Source: Hamadaea tsunoensis DSM 44101 (GTDB lineage: Bacteria > Actinomycetota > Actinomycetes > Mycobacteriales > Micromonosporaceae). From it: 64,000 nucleotides of DNA. A program made the position numbers and the translations under genes. Below are positions 1-9,709 of this stretch, piece after piece; the stretch's first letter is position 1; every line of letters begins with the position of its first letter. Where the stretch lies: the NCBI RefSeq assembly GCF_000428945.1, contig NZ_AUAX01000001.1:186001-250000 (forward strand), written 5' to 3'. The notes under the pieces are model-generated. The model searched no databases, was not told the DNA's origin, and saw only the letters and a program-made list of their open reading frames with translations.

Positions 1-40
1 GCCGCCGGTCACCACGGTCACCTTCATGGGCTGCTGACTC
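1..40 (-). CDS. 5' end of an unidentified protein, probably Rossmann-type (partial)
   Basis: Only the first 13 codons lie inside the window. The minus-strand reading is MSQQPMKVTVVTGG, and it continues beyond position 1. The VVTGG stretch resembles the first beta strand and glycine turn of a nucleotide-binding fold such as an SDR, but 13 residues cannot settle the family. I chose ATG at 40 because a TACGTT -10 box lies 7 bases before it, the leaderless layout seen repeatedly in this window. The internal ATG at 27 is the alternative. Confidence 0.4.
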
Positions 41-112
41 ATGCGGGTCAACGTAACCCCGGATCCCCGCGACCGGACCGGTTGCGTGGCGCGCGCCACG
101 GAACCTTTTTCG

Positions 113-544
113 TCAGGCCGCCACCTTCTCCTGCGGCGTACGCGTACGCCGGAAGCTGCCGACGAACATGACCAGGCCGGCGATGAACAGGATCGGGCCG
201 ACGATGCCCACGACCGACTCCAGGGCGGTGGTCGGCAGGTAGACCTGGCCGCCCCAGCCGGACGCGTCGACCTTGGCGGTCCGGCCGAGCAGTTCCGGCG
301 TGACGTCGGGGCCGTGCAGCGTGACGCCGCGGGTCGGGCCGCCGGCCGGGTGGGCCTCGGCGGCGCAGGAGCCGTAGAGGCCGGCGAGCGGCGGCGCGGC
401 GACGGGTGAGGTGCATTCGTACGAGTCGAACTGATGCGTCACCGTCAGCTCGTCCCCGCTCAGCCCCGCCACCAGCGGAACCGTGGCGTTCACCATCGGT
501 ACCAATGAATACAGGACGAGCAGCAGGCCCAGCCAGCGTCGCAT
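113..544 (-). CDS. small membrane protein with two transmembrane segments, function unknown
   Basis: This is a 143-residue protein. A hydrophobic N-terminal segment follows MRRWLG. The roughly 90-residue exported-looking middle contains a possible disulfide pair (YECTS and GSCAA). A C-terminal membrane segment (VVGIVGPILFIAGLVMFVG) is followed by a basic tail. The topology suggests a loop outside the membrane anchored at both ends. I placed the start at the MRRW methionine because it opens the hydrophobic segment; the frame stays open upstream as far as 655 but with non-membrane, arginine-rich sequence. It lies 120 bases downstream of the ABC transporter ATPase and may share its transcript. 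I recognise no family. Confidence 0.5.
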   Translation of the reverse strand: MRRWLGLLLVLYSLVPMVNATVPLVAGLSGDELTVTHQFDSYECTSPVAAPPLAGLYGSCAAEAHPAGGPTRGVTLHGPDVTPELLGRTAKVDASGWGGQVYLPTTALESVVGIVGPILFIAGLVMFVGSFRRTRTPQEKVAA

Positions 545-664
545 GGCTTGCAGCGTAAGCCCAGCGGACGATGACCGAGGCCAGCCGTTCAGCCGATGCC
601 CGCGTGGAGCGGTCGGCCCAGCGCGGTGTGGACGACCGGCCACCCGATCGTCCACACACGACTC

Positions 665-1696
665 CTATCGGGCCACGACCAGCACCGGGTGCTCCGCGAG
701 CTGGATGTCCGCCGACGATCCCGGGGTCAGGGCGGCCGCGTCCCGGGTCGCCAGATCAGCCTTCACGGGTACGCCGTCCGCCAGCGTCAGGAACACCCGT
801 GTGGTGGCGCCGAGGAACGATGAGGTCACCACACGGGCACCGCCGCCGGCCGCCGCGCGTACCCGGATCTCCTCCGGGCGGACGAGGACGTCGACGTCGG
901 GGCCGGCCGGCACCGCACCCGTCACCGGCAGCCGCTGACCGGCCACCTCGACCTCGCCGCCGGTCAGGCGCCCCGGGATCCGGTTCATCGTGCCGACGAA
1001 CTCGGCCACGAACGCGGTGGCCGGGCGCGCGTACAGGTCGACCGGGACGGCCACCTGTTCGAGCTTCCCCTCGCGCAGGACGGCCACCCGGTCGGCGATC
1101 GACAGGGCCTCCTCCTGGTCGTGCGTCACGAACACCGTGGTGATCCCCAGCTCCTTCTGCAGGCGGGAGATCTCCTCGCGCAGGTTCACGCGTACCTTCG
1201 CGTCGAGGGCGGACAGCGGCTCGTCGAGGAGCAGGACGCGCGGGCGCAGGGCGAGCGCCCGGGCCAGGGCGACGCGCTGCTGCTGGCCGCCGGAGAGCTG
1301 GTGCGGGTAGCGGTCCGCCTGGGTGGGCAGGCCGACCAGCTCCAGCAGCTCGACCGCGCCGCGGCGGCGCTCGCGCGCGCCCACCTTGCGGATGCGCGGC
1401 CCGAAGGCCACGTTCTCCGCGGCCGTGAGGTTCGGGAACAGGCTGTAGGACTGGAAGACCATGCCCACGTCGCGCTTGTTCGCCGGTACGCCGACGATGT
1501 CGGACCCGTCCAGCAGGACGCGGCCGGAGTCGGGCTGGTCGAAGCCGGCCAGCATCCGCAGGGCCGTCGTCTTGCCGCAGCCCGACGGGCCGAGCAGGGC
1601 CATCAGCTCGCCGGGCTCGACGGTCAGGTCGAACCCGTCGAGCGCGACGGTGTCGCCGAACGTGCGGCGCAGTCCCTGGAATTCGACTCTCGTCAC
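665..1696 (-). CDS. ABC importer ATPase (PotA/FbpC/PhnT type)
   Basis: This 343-residue ATPase drives the importer encoded by the next three genes upstream. It has Walker A GPSGCGKT (residues 36-43), the signature LSGGQQQR (134-141), Walker B LLLDEP (155-160) and the switch His in VFVTHDQEEA. After about residue 235 it carries a C-terminal TOBE-like regulatory region (DVLVRPEEIRVR). This architecture is shared by ATPases for spermidine, iron(III), sulfate, maltose and 2-aminoethylphosphonate uptake. The GTG start overlaps the stop of the permease gene in a GTGA junction (1693-1696) and has a GAAGGAG ribosome site, so translation is probably coupled. The substrate cannot be read from this subunit. 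Confidence 0.9.
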   Translation of the reverse strand: MTRVEFQGLRRTFGDTVALDGFDLTVEPGELMALLGPSGCGKTTALRMLAGFDQPDSGRVLLDGSDIVGVPANKRDVGMVFQSYSLFPNLTAAENVAFGPRIRKVGARERRRGAVELLELVGLPTQADRYPHQLSGGQQQRVALARALALRPRVLLLDEPLSALDAKVRVNLREEISRLQKELGITTVFVTHDQEEALSIADRVAVLREGKLEQVAVPVDLYARPATAFVAEFVGTMNRIPGRLTGGEVEVAGQRLPVTGAVPAGPDVDVLVRPEEIRVRAAAGGGARVVTSSFLGATTRVFLTLADGVPVKADLATRDAAALTPGSSADIQLAEHPVLVVAR

Positions 1697-2517
1697 GGTG
1701 ACTCCTTCGGGCGGGTGCCGGCGCCGGCCACGACCAGCAGCAGCAACCAGGTGATCAGAAGGGAGAGCAGGGAGACCGCCACCGACAGCCGGGCGTAGTC
1801 GCCGCTCACCTTGACGATCCACACCGGGAACGTCTCGAAGTTGAGGATCCGGGCCACCGTGTACTCGCCCAGCACCAGCGCCAGCGTCAGGAACGCCGCG
1901 CTGGACAGCGCCGAGCGCAGGTTGGGCAGCAGCACCCGGAACAGCACCTGCCACGAGTTCGCCCCGCAGCTGCGGGCCGCCTCGGTCAGGGTGGGCACGT
2001 CCAGCGTACGCAGGCCGGCGTCGAGCGAGCGGTGGACGAACGGCAGGGCCAGGATCACGTACGCGAGCACGAGCGCGACCGGGAAGTCCGTGTCCTGCAC
2101 CGCGAGGAACGTGCTGTAGAGCGGGGTCGTGGCGAGCTGGTTCGGCCCGAGCTGCAGCACCGTGGAGATCCCGGCGACGAACGCGATCGGCGGCACGACC
2201 AGCGGCAGCGTGCAGACCACCTCGACGACGGCCGCCAGCCGGCCCGGGCGCAGCCGGATCGCCACCATCGCGGGCACGACGAGGAGGAGCGTGATGAGGA
2301 TGGTGGCCGCGCCGAGGCCGAGCGAGCGCAGCAGCGCCGCCCCGAATCCGGGCGCCCCCAGCAGCTGCGTGTACGCCGACCAGTCCAGCCCCTTCCCCGG
2401 AATGTCCACTGTGAACACGAAGGACGCGGCGAGCGGGGCGACGAAGTAGACCGCGGCGAGCAGCAGGACGAGCGCGGACCAGGCTCGGGCCCGGCGGGAC
2501 CGGGTCAGCGCAGCCAT
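1693..2517 (-). CDS. ABC importer permease, second subunit (PotC/FbpB-like)
   Basis: A 274-residue inner-membrane permease of the binding-protein-dependent type, with about six hydrophobic segments starting near residue 14 (WSALVLLLAAVYFVAPLAA). The ATPase-contacting EAA loop is clear: EAARSCGANSWQVLFRVLLP. The start ATG at 2517 lies inside the end of the preceding permease gene (13-base overlap), and the stop overlaps the ATPase start. With the sister permease it should form a heterodimeric pore fed by the lipoprotein at 3428-4588. Confidence 0.88.
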   Translation of the reverse strand: MAALTRSRRARAWSALVLLLAAVYFVAPLAASFVFTVDIPGKGLDWSAYTQLLGAPGFGAALLRSLGLGAATILITLLLVVPAMVAIRLRPGRLAAVVEVVCTLPLVVPPIAFVAGISTVLQLGPNQLATTPLYSTFLAVQDTDFPVALVLAYVILALPFVHRSLDAGLRTLDVPTLTEAARSCGANSWQVLFRVLLPNLRSALSSAAFLTLALVLGEYTVARILNFETFPVWIVKVSGDYARLSVAVSLLSLLITWLLLLVVAGAGTRPKESP

Positions 2518-3425
2518 CGGGCGCTCCGCCGTTGCAGGGGCAGGTACACGGCCATCACGAGCAGCGCGACGATCACCATGTCCAGGGCGAGCGCCAGCGC
2601 GACCCCCTCCTGCCCGACGAGGACGTTGCCGGACAGGGCGTCCGCGATCTGCAGCGTCACGAGGGGCAGCGCGGCGCCGACCATGGCCGCCGCGGTCGCG
2701 TACGCCGCGAACGCCGTCCCGAACAGCAGGACGAAGCCGCCCAGCAGGGACGGCGCCAGCACAGGCAGGCCGACGTGGCGCCAGAACCGCCACGGGCTCG
2801 CCCCGCAGTTGGCCGCCGCCTCCCGCCACTGTGGACGGAGCCCGTCCAGGGCGGGCGCGATCACCAGCACCATGAGCGGCACGAGGAAGTACAGGTACAC
2901 CACGGCGAGACCGGTCTCGGTGTAGAGGCTCCAGCCGAGCGAGTCGAGCCGGAACAGCTGGGTGACGACGCCGGAGATGCCGAGCGTGGCGATGAACGCG
3001 AACGCCAGCGGCACACCGCCGAAGTTGGCCAGCACTCCGGACGCCGTCGTCACCACCGTCCGCAGCCCGCGTACGCGACTGGCCACGACGGCCTGCGCGA
3101 GCAGCGTACCGAGGACGATGCCGAGGAAGGCGGTGATCGCGGAGAGCCGGATGCTGCTCACCATGGCCGTCCAATAGGGACCCTGGAGCGAGTGGGCCAG
3201 GTGGGCGGTGGTGAACGACGTGGTGTCCGTCTTGCGGTCGGTGACCGAGAAGGCGCCGACCAGCACGGCCAGCAGCGGCAGGCCGAAGAAGACCGCCGCG
3301 AACAGCAGGAGGGGTGCCGAGGCCAGCAGCGCTGCCCGGCCGCCCGAGCGGGTACGCGCCCGCGCCCGGCCCGGGACCGTGACGGCCTCCGGACCGGGCA
3401 GCGGGGCGACGACGGCGTCGGCCAT
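2505..3425 (-). CDS. ABC importer permease, first subunit (PotB-like)
   Basis: A 306-residue permease with a basic, low-complexity cytoplasmic N-terminus of about 35 residues followed by about six membrane segments (first: LLASAPLLLFAAVFFGLPLLA). The EAA loop reads EAAANCGASPWRFWRHVGLP. A 60-70 residue periplasmic-side stretch after the first helix (FSVTDRKTDTTSF) is typical of the first permease in polyamine and phosphonate systems. The start lies 2 bases after the stop of the solute-binding lipoprotein gene, so the four genes form one tightly packed operon. Confidence 0.87.
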   Translation of the reverse strand: MADAVVAPLPGPEAVTVPGRARARTRSGGRAALLASAPLLLFAAVFFGLPLLAVLVGAFSVTDRKTDTTSFTTAHLAHSLQGPYWTAMVSSIRLSAITAFLGIVLGTLLAQAVVASRVRGLRTVVTTASGVLANFGGVPLAFAFIATLGISGVVTQLFRLDSLGWSLYTETGLAVVYLYFLVPLMVLVIAPALDGLRPQWREAAANCGASPWRFWRHVGLPVLAPSLLGGFVLLFGTAFAAYATAAAMVGAALPLVTLQIADALSGNVLVGQEGVALALALDMVIVALLVMAVYLPLQRRSARWLR

Positions 3426-3427
3426 GG

Positions 3428-4588
3428 TTACGCGAGGGCCTTGGCCCAGTTCGCGACGATCGCGGCCTTGCCCTTGTCGTTCTGGTCGGGCGTCGGGAAG
3501 GCCGGCTCGCCGTCCACCTTCGGCAGCGCGGCGACCAGGTCGGCCTGAGCCGTGCCGTCGGTGGTCATCGCCGGCAGCAGCACCGGCCGGGCGAAGCCCT
3601 TCAGCCACAGGTTCTGGCCCTCGACGCTGTAGAGGTACTCCTCCCACAGGCGCGCGGCGGCCGGGTGCGGCGCGGTCGCGTTGATCGCCTGCGAGTAGTA
3701 GTTGGCGTACTTGCCGTCGGCGGGGACGGCGACCTTCCAGTCCACGCCCTTCGACGCGAACTCCTTGGCGTACCCGGCGTTGAGGTAGTCCCAGTCGATG
3801 CTGATCGGGGTCTCGCCCTTCTCCACCGTCGCCGGGGTGGACTCGACCGGGATGAAGTTGCCGGACTTGTGCAGGCCGGCGTAGAAGTCGATGCCGGGCT
3901 GCACGTTGTCGAAGCTGCCGCCGTTGGCCAGCGCCGCGGCGAAGACGGCCGCGACCGCCGAGCCGGACTTGGTCGGGTTGCCGTTCATCGCGACCTTGCC
4001 CTTGTACTCCGGCTTCTTCAGGTCCGCGAAGGTCTGCGGGCAGTTGGCGATCTTCTTGGCGTCACAGCCGATCGACACGTAGCCGCCGTAGTCGTTGAAG
4101 TAGAGGCCGGTCGACTCCTTCTGGGCGGCCGGGATCTTGTCCCACGCGGCCACCTTGTACGGCGCGAACAGGCCCTCCTGCGAGCCGCTGATGGCGAACG
4201 CGATGCCGAGGTCCAGCACGTCCGGCGCGCGGTCCTGGCCCTTGAGCGTCTTCACCGCGGTGATCTCGTCCGCGCTGGAGCCGTCGGGGTTGTCGCTGTT
4301 CACCTTGATGCCGTACTTGTCGCTGAACGCCTTGATGATCTCGCCGTAGTTCGCCCAGTCCGGCGGGAGGGTGATGACGTTGAGCGTGCCCTCCTTCTTG
4401 GCCGCGGCCACCAGGCCGTCCAGGCCGCCGAAGTCGGCGAGGCTGCTCGCCTTGTCCGCGCTGACGCCGGACGCCGTCGGGGACTCTTCCTTCTTCGCCC
4501 CGCACGCGGCGGCCGACAGGGCCGTCACGGCGGTCAACGCCACGATCGCGGCCAGGCGGCCGGTGCGGCGGATCTTCAGTGAGTTCAC
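3428..4588 (-). CDS. solute-binding lipoprotein of the ABC importer
   Basis: A 386-residue extracellular binding protein and first gene of the operon. A basic n-region (KIRRTGR), a hydrophobic core and a lipobox ending at Cys29 (SAAAC) indicate lipid anchoring. Features such as LVAAAKKEGTLNVITLPPDWANYGEI and YKGKVAMNGNPTKSGSA match the type-2 periplasmic binding fold of the iron(III), polyamine and 2-aminoethylphosphonate group. I favour a small organic or phosphonate ligand over iron because I do not see a Tyr-Tyr ligand pair, but this is only an inference. Expression is likely from a promoter in the 240-base gap that separates it from the divergent gene at 4827. Confidence 0.85.
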   Translation of the reverse strand: MNSLKIRRTGRLAAIVALTAVTALSAAACGAKKEESPTASGVSADKASSLADFGGLDGLVAAAKKEGTLNVITLPPDWANYGEIIKAFSDKYGIKVNSDNPDGSSADEITAVKTLKGQDRAPDVLDLGIAFAISGSQEGLFAPYKVAAWDKIPAAQKESTGLYFNDYGGYVSIGCDAKKIANCPQTFADLKKPEYKGKVAMNGNPTKSGSAVAAVFAAALANGGSFDNVQPGIDFYAGLHKSGNFIPVESTPATVEKGETPISIDWDYLNAGYAKEFASKGVDWKVAVPADGKYANYYSQAINATAPHPAAARLWEEYLYSVEGQNLWLKGFARPVLLPAMTTDGTAQADLVAALPKVDGEPAFPTPDQNDKGKAAIVANWAKALA

Positions 4589-4826
4589 GTCGAGCTCCCA
4601 AGCTGTGGTTGCCGTGCAGAAGCGCGCTCAGTAGGCACGAGGTGGATGGCGCGCAGTTGAACGACGGACGAGCACTCCGCCGCCCCCGTCTGAACTCGGC
4701 AGCCTGACCACCGTGGATGTGCCTGGCCTCACAACGCCCGAGCTCGCGGGCTCAGATCATCGGCGACCCCCGACTGACTGTCCGGTCAGGACATCATCAC
4801 GCCCCGGACGGGTTAGCATCCGGAGC

Positions 4827-6527
4827 GTGAATCCGGCTACCCTCCCGGCGCCCGCCCAGCGCCGAGCGCCGACCGCCCACTTCGTCGTCTGCGGCCACGA
4901 CGGGCTCGCGTACCGGCTCGCGGAGCAGCTCACCGACCGGTACGACACCGATGTGGTCGTCCTCATGACCGCCGAGCAGCGCCGCCAGGCCCGCGGCGAC
5001 TTCGCCGAGATCGACCGCGTACGCGTGGTCGTGGTCGAGCGGCTCGACGAGCGCTCGCTCGCCCAGGCGGATCTCGCCGGGGCGGCCGGGGTGGCGCTGA
5101 CCGTCCAGGACGACGTCGCCAACATCCACCTGGCGCTCCAGGCCCGGGAGTCCGCGCCGGGACTGCGCATCGTCGTGCGGATGTTCAACACGAGCCTGGC
5201 GCACAGCATCGAGCCGCTGCTCGGCAACTGCAAGGTGCTGTCGGACTCCGAGATCGCCGCCCCCGCGCTGGTCGCCTCGGCGCTGCGCGAGGTCGCCGTC
5301 AACCCGGTGCGGGTCGGGCAGCGGACGCTCATCGTCGCCCGGCGCGCCGACGTGCCGGCCCGGTCGATCGTCTGCGCCATCGCGAACACGACGACCCATC
5401 CGCACCCGCACGTGCTGCCCGCCGACGAGATCCACGCCGATCTCGTGCTGGCCGACATGCAGCCGGCCGACGTCGAGGCGACGCTGCGGATCGCCGAGGC
5501 CGTCAAGGCCCGGCGGCTGGTGCTCGCCCGGACGTTCCTGGGCGCGCTGGTGTCGCGGAAGTCCCGGATCGCGGCGACGGTCGTGGTGGCCGTCATCGCG
5601 GTCGCCGCCCTGGCCCTCGGCATCAGCCTGCGGATGTCCCCCGGCGACGCGCTCTACAACGCGATCGGCACGGCCATCGGCGGCATCCAGCTCGACGACG
5701 ACTACACGACGTGGCAGCGCGTCCTGCAGCTGACCATCGGCAGCGCCGGGCTGGCCCTGATCCCACTGCTCACCGCGCTCGTGGTCGAGGGCATGGTCCG
5801 GGCCCGGCTCGCCGTCGCCCAGGTACGCCTGACCCAGCCGCACTCCAACCACATCGTCGTCGCCGGGCTCGGCGGCGTCGGTACGCGCGTCCTGCGCCTG
5901 CTGCACGACCGGGGCATCACGGTCGTCGCCATCGCGCACGACGAGCAGGCGCGCGGCGTACCGCTGGCCCGGGAGCTGAACATCCCGCTGGTGTTCGGCG
6001 ACCCCGGCCGGGAGTCCACGCTGCGGCTGGCCGGCGTGGAGAACGCCCGCGCCCTGATGGCGATCACCAACTCGGACGCCTCGAACCTGGAGACCGCCCT
6101 GCACGGGCGCAACCTGCAGGGCCGGCTGCACGTCGTGCTCCGGTTGTTCGACGGCGACCTGGCGCGGCGCGTACGCCGGACCTTCAACCTGCCGTCGAGT
6201 CGCAGCGTGTCGTATCTCGCGGCGCCGGCGTTCGCGGAGGCGCTGATGGACCGCGAGGTGATCGGGACGATCTCGGTCGAGCGGCGGGTGCTGCTGGTGG
6301 CGAGCGTGGTGGTGGCGGCGCGGTCGGAGCTCGACGGCGCGCGGGTGACCGACGCCGACGCCGAGGGCCTGGTACGCGTGATCGCGCTGAACGAGTTCGG
6401 CGAGCCGCGCCCGCTGTGGCGCCCCGCGGTGAACAAGCGCCTGCGGGCGAACGACCGTTTGACGATCGTCGGTACGCGCGACGGCCTCAGCCAGTTGATC
6501 AAGCAGGCCGGGCCCCCGGCGCCGTGA
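4827..6527 (+). CDS. membrane protein with two RCK (TrkA-N-like) domains, CASTOR/POLLUX-like ion conductance regulator
   Basis: A 566-residue protein. RCK domain 1 lies at the N-terminus (HFVVCGHDGLAYRLAEQL, about residues 15-140). Two hydrophobic helices follow (about 250-268 and 295-318). RCK domain 2 follows (VVAGLGGVGTRVLRLLHDRG) with a C-terminal TrkA-C-like region. Between the helices lies a loop, GDALYNAIGTAIGG, where a K+ channel would carry its pore helix and a TxGxG filter; the filter is not canonical. NAD(H) binding is likely from the glycine motifs. GTG at 4827 follows TAGCAT by 7 bases, suggesting a leaderless message; upstream in-frame codons lack a ribosome site. A role in cation transport is inferred from family resemblance. 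Confidence 0.75.
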   Translation: MNPATLPAPAQRRAPTAHFVVCGHDGLAYRLAEQLTDRYDTDVVVLMTAEQRRQARGDFAEIDRVRVVVVERLDERSLAQADLAGAAGVALTVQDDVANIHLALQARESAPGLRIVVRMFNTSLAHSIEPLLGNCKVLSDSEIAAPALVASALREVAVNPVRVGQRTLIVARRADVPARSIVCAIANTTTHPHPHVLPADEIHADLVLADMQPADVEATLRIAEAVKARRLVLARTFLGALVSRKSRIAATVVVAVIAVAALALGISLRMSPGDALYNAIGTAIGGIQLDDDYTTWQRVLQLTIGSAGLALIPLLTALVVEGMVRARLAVAQVRLTQPHSNHIVVAGLGGVGTRVLRLLHDRGITVVAIAHDEQARGVPLARELNIPLVFGDPGRESTLRLAGVENARALMAITNSDASNLETALHGRNLQGRLHVVLRLFDGDLARRVRRTFNLPSSRSVSYLAAPAFAEALMDREVIGTISVERRVLLVASVVVAARSELDGARVTDADAEGLVRVIALNEFGEPRPLWRPAVNKRLRANDRLTIVGTRDGLSQLIKQAGPPAP

Positions 6528-6755
6528 CGGCGAGCCCCGCCGCGGTGATGGCACAGCGGCGGGACAAGGGCGGGACAACCTGGGGAACGTGGCCGAAGTT
6601 ACTGCTCAGTAGGCGTGTCCGGGATCGCATCCGTACGCGTTCCGCGTGACGCGGACCCGGTTCGCGAGGCAGGATGAACGTGACGAACTCCAAGTTCACC
6701 ACAAGAGCAGTTCACAACGAATATTCATCCAGCACACAAACGCGAGGGAACGCCT

Positions 6756-9488
6756 GTGTCCACCGAACGCAAGCGCCCGGTCATCAGCGACGGCCTGCCA
6801 AGCCAGCTGCCGGACATCGACCCCCAGGAGACCGCTGAGTGGGTCGAGTCGCTGGACGGAGTCATCGACGAACGTGGCGCCAAGCGCGCCCGGTACGTCA
6901 TGCTCCGCCTGCTCGAACGCGCCCGTGAGCGACAGGTGGGTGTCCCCCCGCTCACGACGACCGACTACATCAACACCATCACACCGGAACGCGAACCCTG
7001 GTTCCCCGGCGACGAGCACGTCGAGCGGCGGCTGCGGGCGTACATCCGGTGGAACGCGGCCATGACCGTGCACCGCGCACAGCGCCCCGGCATCGGCGTC
7101 GGCGGCCACATCTCGACCTTCGCGTCCAGCGCGAGCCTCTACGAGGTGGGCTTCAACCACTTCTTCCGGGGCAAGAACCACCCCGGCGGCGGCGACCAGA
7201 TCTTCTACCAGGGCCACGCCTCCCCCGGCATGTACGCGCGCGCGTACCTGGAGGGCCGCCTGACCGAGCAGCAGCTCGACGGGTTCCGCCAGGAGCTCTC
7301 CCACCCGGGCGGCGGCCTGCCGTCGTACCCGCACCCCCGGCTCATGCCGGACTTCTGGGAGTTCCCGACGGTCTCCATGGGCCTCGGCGGCATCAACGCC
7401 ATCTACCAGGCCCGGTTCAACCGCTACCTGCACCACCGCGGCATCAAGGACACGTCCGACCAGCGAGTATGGGCGTTCCTCGGCGACGGCGAGATGGACG
7501 AGGTCGAGTCGCTCGGCGCGATCGGCGTGGCCGCCCGCGAGGAGCTCGACAACCTGACGTTCGTGATCAACTGCAACCTGCAGCGCCTCGACGGCCCGGT
7601 ACGCGGCAACGGCAAGGTCATGCAGGAGCTGGAGGCCTTCTTCCGGGGCGCCGGCTGGAACGTGATCAAGGTCGTCTGGGGCCGCGAGTGGGACCCGCTG
7701 CTCGCCGCCGACACCGACGGCGCGCTCGTGAACCTGATGAACGTCACGCCCGACGGCGACTACCAGACGTACAAGGCCGAGTCCGGCGCCTTCGTCCGCG
7801 AGCACTTCTTCGGCCGCGACCCGCGTACGCGCAAGATGGTCGAGACCATGTCGGACGACGAGATCTGGAACCTCAAGCGGGGCGGCCACGACTACCGCAA
7901 GCTGTACGCGGCGTACAAGGCGGCCACCGAGCACACCGGCCAGCCGACCGTGATCCTCGCCAAGACGATCAAGGGCTGGACGCTCGGCTCGCACTTCGAG
8001 GGCCGCAACGCGACGCACCAGATGAAGAAGCTGACGCTGGACGACCTGAAGTCCTTCCGCGACCGGCTCTACCTGGACATCCCGGACTCGGTCCTGGAGG
8101 CCAACCCGTACGAGCCCCCGTACTACAAGCCGGCCGAGAACAGCCCGGAGCTGGCGTACCTGCGGGAGCGGCGGGAGGCCCTCGGCGGCTACCTGCCCAG
8201 CCGCCGGCGCGACTTCAAGCCGCTGACCCTGCCGGGCGACGACACGTACAAGGACGTCAAGCGGGGTTCGGGCAAGCAGAAGGTCGCCACCACGATGGCC
8301 TTCGTCCGGCTCTACAAGGACCTCATGCGGGACAAGAACATCGGGCCCCGCTGGGTGCCGATCATCCCGGACGAGGCGCGGACGTTCGGCATGGACTCGC
8401 TGTTCCCGACCGCGAAGATCTACTCGCCGCACGGCCAGACCTACACGTCGGTCGACCGCGAGCTCTTCCTGTCGTACAAGGAGTCCACCGCCGGGCAGAT
8501 CCTGCACGAGGGGATCAACGAGGCCGGCTCGGTCGCGTCGTTCACCGCGGCGGGCTCCTCGTACGCCACCCACGGCGAGCCGATGATCCCGCTCTACATC
8601 TTCTACTCGATGTTCGGCTGGCAGCGTACGGCCGACGGGCTGTGGGCGGCCGCGGACCAGATGACGCGGGGCTTCCTGCTCGGCGCGACGGCGGGCCGCA
8701 CCACGCTCAACGGCGAGGGCCTGCAGCACGAGGACGGCCACTCGCTGCTGATCGCGGCGACGAACCCGGCGGTGATCTCCTACGATCCGGCGTTCAGCTT
8801 CGAGATCGCCCACATCGTGCAGGACGGTCTGCGGCGCATGTACGGCGAGCAGCCCGAGGACATCTACTACTACCTGACGGTCTACAACGAGCCGATCTTC
8901 CAGCCCGCGGAGCCGGCGGAGGTCGACGTGGAGGGCCTGCTCAAGGGCCTCTACAAGTACGCGCCGTCGACCGCCGAGGGCCCGAAGGCGCAGATCCTGG
9001 CGGCGGGCATCAGCATGCAGTGGGCGCTGCGCGCCCAGGAGCTGCTGGCCCAGGACTGGGGCGTGTCGGCCGACGTCTGGTCGGCGACCAGCTGGGCCGA
9101 GCTGCGCCGGGACGCGGTTGACTGCGAGCGGCACAACCTGCTCAACGTCGACTCGCCGCGGGTGCCGTACGTCACGCAGAAGCTCGCCGACGCCCCCGGC
9201 CCCAAGGTCGCGGTCTCGGACTTCATGCGGGCCGTGCCGGACCTGATCTCGCGCTGGGTTCCGGGCGACTACACCTCGCTCGGCACCGACGGGTTCGGCC
9301 TGTCCGACACCCGCTCGGCGCTGCGCCGCCACTTCCACGTGGACGCCGAGTCCATCGTGGTGGCGACGCTCGCCCAGCTGGCGAAGGCCGGCGAGGTCCC
9401 GGTGAGCGTGGTCACCGACGCCGCCCGCAAGTACGCGATCGACGACGTGATGGCCGCGCCGGCCGGCGAGACCGGCGGCGACTCCTGA
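6756..9488 (+). CDS. aceE: pyruvate dehydrogenase E1 component, homodimeric type
   Basis: This 910-residue thiamine-diphosphate enzyme decarboxylates pyruvate and passes the acetyl group to E2 lipoyl domains. The length and the opening (residues 20-60, [16 protein letters not shown]) match the fused alpha2-type AceE rather than the alpha2beta2 form. The ThDP motif begins at [10 protein letters not shown] (about residue 245) and ends in [14 protein letters not shown]. HGxP-like and His-rich active-site stretches such as [15 protein letters not shown] (about 152) and [12 protein letters not shown] are present. GTG at 6756 has a GAGGGA ribosome site. No E2 or E3 gene is adjacent, as is usual in actinomycetes. 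A strong terminator follows directly. Confidence 0.97.
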   Translation: MSTERKRPVISDGLPSQLPDIDPQETAEWVESLDGVIDERGAKRARYVMLRLLERARERQVGVPPLTTTDYINTITPEREPWFPGDEHVERRLRAYIRWNAAMTVHRAQRPGIGVGGHISTFASSASLYEVGFNHFFRGKNHPGGGDQIFYQGHASPGMYARAYLEGRLTEQQLDGFRQELSHPGGGLPSYPHPRLMPDFWEFPTVSMGLGGINAIYQARFNRYLHHRGIKDTSDQRVWAFLGDGEMDEVESLGAIGVAAREELDNLTFVINCNLQRLDGPVRGNGKVMQELEAFFRGAGWNVIKVVWGREWDPLLAADTDGALVNLMNVTPDGDYQTYKAESGAFVREHFFGRDPRTRKMVETMSDDEIWNLKRGGHDYRKLYAAYKAATEHTGQPTVILAKTIKGWTLGSHFEGRNATHQMKKLTLDDLKSFRDRLYLDIPDSVLEANPYEPPYYKPAENSPELAYLRERREALGGYLPSRRRDFKPLTLPGDDTYKDVKRGSGKQKVATTMAFVRLYKDLMRDKNIGPRWVPIIPDEARTFGMDSLFPTAKIYSPHGQTYTSVDRELFLSYKESTAGQILHEGINEAGSVASFTAAGSSYATHGEPMIPLYIFYSMFGWQRTADGLWAAADQMTRGFLLGATAGRTTLNGEGLQHEDGHSLLIAATNPAVISYDPAFSFEIAHIVQDGLRRMYGEQPEDIYYYLTVYNEPIFQPAEPAEVDVEGLLKGLYKYAPSTAEGPKAQILAAGISMQWALRAQELLAQDWGVSADVWSATSWAELRRDAVDCERHNLLNVDSPRVPYVTQKLADAPGPKVAVSDFMRAVPDLISRWVPGDYTSLGTDGFGLSDTRSALRRHFHVDAESIVVATLAQLAKAGEVPVSVVTDAARKYAIDDVMAAPAGETGGDS

Positions 9489-9505
9489 TCGCCTGATCAC
9501 ATCCA

Positions 9506-9538
9506 GGGGCGGGGCCGTTGCCGGCCCCGCCCCTTTTT
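9506..9538 (+). terminator. intrinsic terminator of aceE
   Basis: A perfect 11-bp GC-only stem (GGGGCGGGGCC paired with GGCCCCGCCCC) with a six-base loop is followed by TTTTT. It begins 18 bases after the aceE stop codon. Confidence 0.93.
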
Positions 9539-9561
9539 GCCGCCCGCCGGGCCCACCCCTT

Positions 9562-9636
9562 GATCCCGTTTGGATCAGGGAAATCACCCGAATCTTGGCC
9601 CATGATTCGGGTGAAAAACCTGATCCAAACGGGATC
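9562..9636. repeat. dispersed palindromic repeat, family A, copy 1
   Basis: Two nested inverted repeats. The outer arms are GATCCCGTTTGGATCAGG and its exact complement (9562-9579 and 9619-9636). The inner arms are CACCCGAATC and GATTCGGGTG (9585-9594 and 9604-9613) around a short centre. The same design recurs at 20153-20227 and, degenerate or split, at 16026, 16632 and 60983. It lies between the aceE terminator and the M48 peptidase gene. Confidence 0.9.
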
Positions 9637-9709
9637 TTGAGGGACAGCGGCGGCGGAAGCGTGAAACAGGCCCCCACGGCGGGCTTGATCATCTGTATGC
9701 TCCGCGTCC

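Noticed and set aside
6696-9692. Open frame of 998 codons antisense to aceE
   Set aside because: It covers aceE, its terminator and a palindromic repeat, and has no recognisable motif or ribosome site. It is a shadow.
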